A DNA stretch of 64,000 nucleotides. It comes from Fuerstiella sp. (GTDB lineage Bacteria > Planctomycetota > Planctomycetia > Planctomycetales > Planctomycetaceae). Where the stretch lies: assembly GCA_022447185.1 (NCBI GenBank), contig JAKVAY010000036.1, positions 133,282 to 197,281 on the forward strand, given 5' to 3'. Positions within the stretch are counted from its first letter, which is position 1. The number at the start of each line of letters is the position of its first letter. The position numbers and the translations under genes were made by a program. Shown here in pieces: positions 59,752 through 64,000 of this stretch. The notes beneath the pieces were generated by a model. That model searched no databases and was not told the DNA's origin. It was given only the letters and a program-made list of their open reading frames with translations.

Positions 59752-60729
59752 GTGTCATCCATCGAACTGCAGTTTAAAATTGAGGCAAAACAACCGGGAA
59801 AGATCCTGGCTGAATTAAGGCGACACATGCCCGGAAAATCGTGGTCTGATGTCCGTCGTTTGCTTCAGGCACGACTGATTGCGATCAATGGCGTGCTGTG
59901 CATCGATGAGGGACGGACTCTGACACCGGGTGAGACGATTCGAATTTGCGGCCAGCCGCTGCCGCCACCACCTGCCGATGATGATGTCGCGGTAAAATAT
60001 GTCGATCACGAACTGGTGATTGCTGAGAAGCCCTCGGGCATGACCACACTGCGGCGTCATACCGAGCTCAGCTGGTCTGAGTCACGTCGTCGAGCACAAC
60101 CGACGCTGGATGAATCTGTCGCTCGACTCATTGCCAGACACGCCGCTCTGCGTACCGGACAACGATTACGTCAAAAGCTGCCGCGTCTGTTATCCATCCA
60201 CCGAATCGATCGAGACACCAGCGGCCTGGTCGTGTTTGCACGAAACGAGAAAGCACAACAGCTGATTATCAGTCAATTCGCTGAACATATGGCAGTCAGA
60301 AAGTACCTGTGCGTCATTCAGGGAAGCGTAGCCGACCAAACCATCACCTCGCAGCTCGTCCGGAATCGAGGCGACGGACTTCGAGGCAGCTCTTCAGACA
60401 AATTGGCTGGCCAGCAGGCAGTGACTCACGTTCGAACCTTAAGGACACTCGGCCAGTACAGTGAACTGGAATGCACGCTGGAAACAGGTCGAACGAATCA
60501 AATTCGAATTCATCTGGCGGAACTGGGACATCCGGTCTGTGGCGACATCAAATATCGCGGCCCGCTGAACACTCTACTGAACGACAGCAGTAACTCGCCG
60601 CGGCTGGCGCTACACGCATCGGTCCTGCGACTCAGACATCCGGTAACCGATCAGATCCTTGATTTCCATACGTCATGGCCTTTGGACATGCAGCGATTCC
60701 TGAACGGACTCCGTGTCGCCAGTCGTTAG
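59752..60729 (+). CDS. RluA-family pseudouridine synthase
   Basis: Isomerises uridine to pseudouridine in rRNA or tRNA. The 325-residue protein starts with an S4 domain (WSDVRRLLQARLIAINGVLCIDEGRTLTPGETIRI). The catalytic motif is HRIDRDTSGLVVFARN, with Asp153 in the HRID. Later blocks KYLCVIQG and LETGRTNQIRIHLAELGHPVCGDIKY are intact. Of the starts TTG 59734, GTG 59752 and ATG 59827, GTG 59752 is chosen because the S4 domain needs the residues before 59827. Target site is unknown. Confidence 0.88.
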   Translation: MSSIELQFKIEAKQPGKILAELRRHMPGKSWSDVRRLLQARLIAINGVLCIDEGRTLTPGETIRICGQPLPPPPADDDVAVKYVDHELVIAEKPSGMTTLRRHTELSWSESRRRAQPTLDESVARLIARHAALRTGQRLRQKLPRLLSIHRIDRDTSGLVVFARNEKAQQLIISQFAEHMAVRKYLCVIQGSVADQTITSQLVRNRGDGLRGSSSDKLAGQQAVTHVRTLRTLGQYSELECTLETGRTNQIRIHLAELGHPVCGDIKYRGPLNTLLNDSSNSPRLALHASVLRLRHPVTDQILDFHTSWPLDMQRFLNGLRVASR

Positions 60730-60990
60730 TTCTCAGTCCACGAAACCACACTGGAGCGTCCGGTAGACAGGCATTGGCTGGAAACAGACTCTTTAAACAC
60801 GGCTGGCATGATTCGACGGCAACGGACCGAAGGTGGTCCCAAAACCGGACCTGCAGGAATCATCTGCAGTTTGTTGTGATTTCCCGGCAGGCACTGATAC
60901 TCTGTTGTCTGTCGAGAAGGACTCGGTTTCCAAATCCTCAAAACCGTGGTTTCCTGCCATTCCATTAATTTTCGTGTTTCACACCGATTG

Positions 60991-62292
60991 ATGTCTCTTA
61001 TGAAACTCACGAACCATCTGAGTACTGCCCTCGCGTTGATAATCGCCCTTCAAACAGCTGTCGCAGATAACTGGGGATCGTGGCGTGGTCCCACCAGCAA
61101 CGGCATTTCCACGGAAACGAATCTTCCGATCGAATGGTCAAGGAACATCAACGTTGCCTGGCAGTTAGCGCTGCCAGGACCCGCCGGTGCCACTCCTGCC
61201 GTTTGGGACGATCGGGTATTCGTAACATCGATCGATGGAGAAAGTCTGTTGCTGATCTGTGTCGGTACAGACGGTCAGGAGCGATGGCGTCGTGAGATTG
61301 GTCGGGGAAACAAAGACGCCCGGGGAGACGAAGGAAACTCAGCGTCGCCGTCACCAATCACCGATGGAAACTACGTCTGGTCCTGCATGGCAACTGGTGA
61401 TCTGGCCTGTTTTACCATGACAGGAAAACCCGTATGGAAACTGGATCTCCAGGACCGATACGGAAAATTCGATATCGCCTTCGGAATGTCTGCCACCCCG
61501 GTGCTTCATGAGGGCCGACTGTTTCTGCAGATGATTCATGGCGATGGCGATCCTGACACACAGGAAGCCCTGGTCGCAGCAATCGATGCGGCAACCGGAG
61601 ATCCTCTCTGGCAGGTCGACCGAGTCACCGGCGCATCCCAGGAAAATGAACACTCTTATGCCTCCCCAATGCTGTACGACTTCGCAGGTTTGACTTATCT
61701 GATCACGCATGGAGCGGACTACACCGTGGCGTATTCTCTTGAGGACGGAAACGAAGTCTGGCGACTGGGTGGTCTTAATCCCCGGGATGACCCTCAACGT
61801 CCTTATCACTCGACACTTCGTTTCGTCGCATCAACCGGGGCTGCGGACGGAATCATCGTGTGTCCGACAGCCAAAAATGGCCCGATCTATGCAATCCGGG
61901 CAAACGGGAGCGGTGATCTGACGGGCAATCAGGAGGACATTCTTTGGGTTCGGAACAGGAATACTCCGGATGTACCTTCGCCATTGATTCACGACGATGT
62001 CGTTTACCTGTGCCGCGAAAACGGAATACTGCTGGTTCTCGACCGTCAAACGGGTGAAGAAATCTACATGAAGCGAACCCACGACAACCGTCATCGTGCG
62101 TCTCCTCTGTACGCTGACGGACATCTTTATCTGACAGCACGCGACGGAAAAGTCACCGTCGTCAGGGCGGGAAGGGAATTCGAAATCGTAGCTCAGAATG
62201 ATATCGGTGAAGACATGTCCGCTTCTCCTGTCATCGCAAACGGAACAATTTATCTCCGTACGTTTAAGGCTCTCTGGGCCATCCGCAGGTAA
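60991..62292 (+). CDS. Secreted PQQ-type beta-propeller protein (BamB-like), second copy
   Basis: A 433-residue exported propeller with a signal peptide (LSTALALIIALQTAVAD). Blades contain TSIDGESLLLICVGTDGQERW, TMTGKPVWKLDLQ, AIDAATGDPLWQVDRV and YSLEDGNEVWRLG. The frame is open from 60946, but ATG 60991 gives the signal peptide. Similar in architecture to 30826-32145, but it stands between an RluA-like gene and mraY, not in a sulfatase cluster, so it may have a general surface role. No catalytic residues are evident. Confidence 0.85.
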   Translation: MSLMKLTNHLSTALALIIALQTAVADNWGSWRGPTSNGISTETNLPIEWSRNINVAWQLALPGPAGATPAVWDDRVFVTSIDGESLLLICVGTDGQERWRREIGRGNKDARGDEGNSASPSPITDGNYVWSCMATGDLACFTMTGKPVWKLDLQDRYGKFDIAFGMSATPVLHEGRLFLQMIHGDGDPDTQEALVAAIDAATGDPLWQVDRVTGASQENEHSYASPMLYDFAGLTYLITHGADYTVAYSLEDGNEVWRLGGLNPRDDPQRPYHSTLRFVASTGAADGIIVCPTAKNGPIYAIRANGSGDLTGNQEDILWVRNRNTPDVPSPLIHDDVVYLCRENGILLVLDRQTGEEIYMKRTHDNRHRASPLYADGHLYLTARDGKVTVVRAGREFEIVAQNDIGEDMSASPVIANGTIYLRTFKALWAIRR

Positions 62293-62431
62293 CCGCCAAA
62301 ATCAGATTTCGACAATCGTCGTATTTCATTCCGTTGCAGTTGGGGTATCGGCAATATCCGGATTTCGTCACACTCCGGTCGTTCTCACCTTATCGCCTCT
62401 GTCTCCTGTGCGGTTCCGCTATTGATTTGCC

Positions 62432-63535
62432 ATGTTTCTGTGGTTTGTGCAGTCCTTCAGCTCCCTGCTGGAGGAACTGGAATCCCGCACGACGGGTGAC
62501 TCCCACGTCTATCTGACTGCGCGCACTGCAGCTGCCAGCTTTTCCGCATTTCTGCTGGCTCTGGTCCTGGGGCCAATCGCTATCCGTCTGTTGAAAGCAC
62601 GATTTCGAGAGCGCGTTCACAGCGACTCCGAACGGCTGAATGAACTGCAGGCCGACAAGAACAATACTCCCACAATGGGAGGGTTGTTCGTGATGGCAGC
62701 CGTCCTTTTGTCTTCGCTCATCTGGGCCGACCTGTCTAGTCGCTATGTTCTGACGGGCATTTTTGTACTGGTGTCTCTGACGGGTCTGGGAGCACTCGAC
62801 GACTGGATCAAACTTGTCACGACGCGCAAGGGGCTCACCGTCAGGCAAAAACTCTCTGGTCAGTTGTTCGTCGCATCCGTCGCCGTCGTGCTGATCTGGC
62901 TGGAACAAAGACATCAAACATTTGGCACGTCACTGGTCTGGCCGCTGGGAAATGCAGCGATCGCATTGGGCCCCTGGTTCATCGGGTGGGGAATCCTGGT
63001 GCTCGTTGGTACGTCCAATGCCGTCAATCTGACCGATGGACTCGATGGACTCGCCACAGGCTGCACGATCTTTGCCGGATCAGCGTTTGTCGCCCTCACC
63101 TATCTGTGCGGTCATCGAGTCATGGCCGACTATTTGATGATTCCGTACATCAGCGGGGCCGGAGAACTCACCATCATCCTGGGTGCCATGGTGGGCGCCA
63201 TGCTGGGGTTTCTGTGGTTCAACTGTTATCCGGCACAGGTGTTCATGGGCGATGCGGGGTCATTGCCCATCGGTGGTTTGTTGGCGCTTTCAGCTCTCAT
63301 TATTCGTCAGGAGGCGTTACTGGTGATCGTGGGAGGAATATTCGTTCTGGAAACGCTGAGTGTGATTTTTCAGGTCGCTTGGTTTCATCTTACAGGACGT
63401 CGATTGATACTCTGCAGTCCCTTACACAATCACTTCCTGTTTCGTGGTGACCACGAAATCAAGATTGTGACTCGCTTCTGGATCGGATCCGCATTGCTGG
63501 CTATCGTCGGAATCGCCAGCCTCAAACTGCATTGA
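62432..63535 (+). CDS. mraY: Phospho-N-acetylmuramoyl-pentapeptide transferase
   Basis: First membrane step of peptidoglycan synthesis: moves phospho-MurNAc-pentapeptide onto undecaprenyl phosphate (lipid I). The 367-residue protein has ten predicted helices and the family blocks NNTPTMGG, GALDDWIKL (Asp-Asp Mg site), NLTDGLDGLATG and FMGDAGSLPIGG, plus the ending PLHNHFLFRG. It is not within a full mur cluster here. Presence supports a peptidoglycan-containing wall in this planctomycete. Confidence 0.95.
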   Translation: MFLWFVQSFSSLLEELESRTTGDSHVYLTARTAAASFSAFLLALVLGPIAIRLLKARFRERVHSDSERLNELQADKNNTPTMGGLFVMAAVLLSSLIWADLSSRYVLTGIFVLVSLTGLGALDDWIKLVTTRKGLTVRQKLSGQLFVASVAVVLIWLEQRHQTFGTSLVWPLGNAAIALGPWFIGWGILVLVGTSNAVNLTDGLDGLATGCTIFAGSAFVALTYLCGHRVMADYLMIPYISGAGELTIILGAMVGAMLGFLWFNCYPAQVFMGDAGSLPIGGLLALSALIIRQEALLVIVGGIFVLETLSVIFQVAWFHLTGRRLILCSPLHNHFLFRGDHEIKIVTRFWIGSALLAIVGIASLKLH

Positions 63536-63539
63536 GCGC

Positions 63540-64000
63540 ATGGGCATGACTCGATCGTCTCATCTCCGCAGTCTTGCCCGGCATGCAGCTGAAGACTGGA
63601 ATGTCTCACTCTCAGGTGAACAAACCATCGATGTTGCCTGGTGGTACCCGCCGGATCTGCCACCAGCCCGGAATGTCCGGATGAGATTCTGCGATGGACA
63701 ACTTGTCGACTATTCGTCCGTGCCACCAGGTGATATGGACCGGGTTCTTCCAGTCGCTGTCATTCCGCCACTGCTGAATGCACACACACACCTGGAGTTC
63801 TCATCACTGCAAGAGCCAATCACCCCGGCAGTCCCGTTTCCAGAGTGGGTCCAATCAGTCATACGCTGGAGGATTGAGCACCGTAACGCTGCCAGTAACG
63901 ACATACACACGGGCCTGAGCGAATGCCACAATCATGCAGTCACCGCAATTGGCGAAATTACCACATCCGACCACGCCGTCAAATTGTTGCGTGACCATTC
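63540..64000 (+). CDS. Amidohydrolase-superfamily protein (partial, 3' end off the window)
   Basis: About 153 residues of an open frame that continues past base 64000. The metal-site opening is recognisable: VIPPLLNAHTHLEFSSL, the NAHTHLE pair of zinc histidines seen in cytosine-deaminase/ATZ-type and aminodeoxyfutalosine-deaminase-type enzymes, after a short beta-sandwich domain. It starts 4 bp after the mraY stop. Function beyond superfamily level is not determined. Confidence 0.75.
   Translation, partial: MGMTRSSHLRSLARHAAEDWNVSLSGEQTIDVAWWYPPDLPPARNVRMRFCDGQLVDYSSVPPGDMDRVLPVAVIPPLLNAHTHLEFSSLQEPITPAVPFPEWVQSVIRWRIEHRNAASNDIHTGLSECHNHAVTAIGEITTSDHAVKLLRDH

Noticed and set aside
30826..62292. 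Two PQQ beta-propeller genes considered as a recent duplication
   Set aside because: They share architecture and end motifs but differ too much in sequence; the family is simply common in planctomycetes.

Overview
This 64 kb window reads as chromosomal DNA of a planctomycete (phylum Planctomycetota, most likely Planctomycetales/Planctomycetaceae). The evidence is a DUF1501 protein next to a PSD1/planctomycete-cytochrome protein, a sulfatase, two secreted Gfo/Idh/MocA oxidoreductases with export signals, two BamB-like PQQ beta-propeller proteins, twin-arginine signals on sugar-metabolism proteins, large proteins with little outside similarity, and scattered small operons. A complete mraY indicates that peptidoglycan is made. 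I see no rRNA, tRNA, insertion sequence, prophage or CRISPR array, and base composition looks even throughout. I count 47 protein genes, of which the first (manA) and last (an amidohydrolase) run off the window.

Layout. 1-2.8 kb (minus): phosphomannose isomerase, a TauE/SafE exporter and a metallophosphoesterase. 3-8.3 kb (mostly plus): an anti-sigma-like membrane protein, a secreted protein of unknown role, ScpB, a small coiled-coil protein on minus, and histidinol-phosphatase. 8.5-17.1 kb: a short-chain dehydrogenase, a SprT-like metalloprotein, topoisomerase I, a large PpiD/SurA-like chaperone and a CopD-like membrane protein. 17.2-22.3 kb (minus): a POT peptide transporter with a pseudopilin-like insert, RNase PH, uroporphyrinogen-III synthase and a degenerate nucleoside hydrolase. 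22.7-30 kb (plus): carB, apbE, a DoxX-type protein and a Tat-exported oxidoreductase.

30.2-34.6 kb (minus): a tight isomerase-sulfatase-beta-propeller operon, with a periplasmic rhodanese downstream. It suggests breakdown of sulfated glycans. It diverges from a GntP permease (34.8-36.6 kb). 37.4-43.4 kb (minus): rpsO-pnp followed by a soluble histidine kinase, an NtrC-type regulator and dapF in close order. 43.9-49.3 kb: a metal-efflux-type adaptor without a pump, a tagaturonate epimerase with a zinc dehydrogenase (uronate catabolism), and miaA. 49.4-50.9 kb: an SRPBCC-like protein and a BASS transporter. 50.9-58.1 kb (minus): oxidoreductase, PSD1 cytochrome, DUF1501 protein and a receptor-type Ser/Thr kinase, closely spaced as one probable operon. 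58.3-64 kb: an RmlD-like protein lacking catalytic residues, an RluA-type pseudouridine synthase, a second beta-propeller protein, mraY and the amidohydrolase.

No single cluster is a clearly new system. The points most worth a second look are the kinase joined to the DUF1501/cytochrome pair, the pseudopilin-like block inside the peptide transporter, enzymes that have lost active-site residues (nucleoside hydrolase, RmlD-like), the two-component pair behind rpsO-pnp, and several strong inverted repeats, including one that can hide a ribosome binding site.
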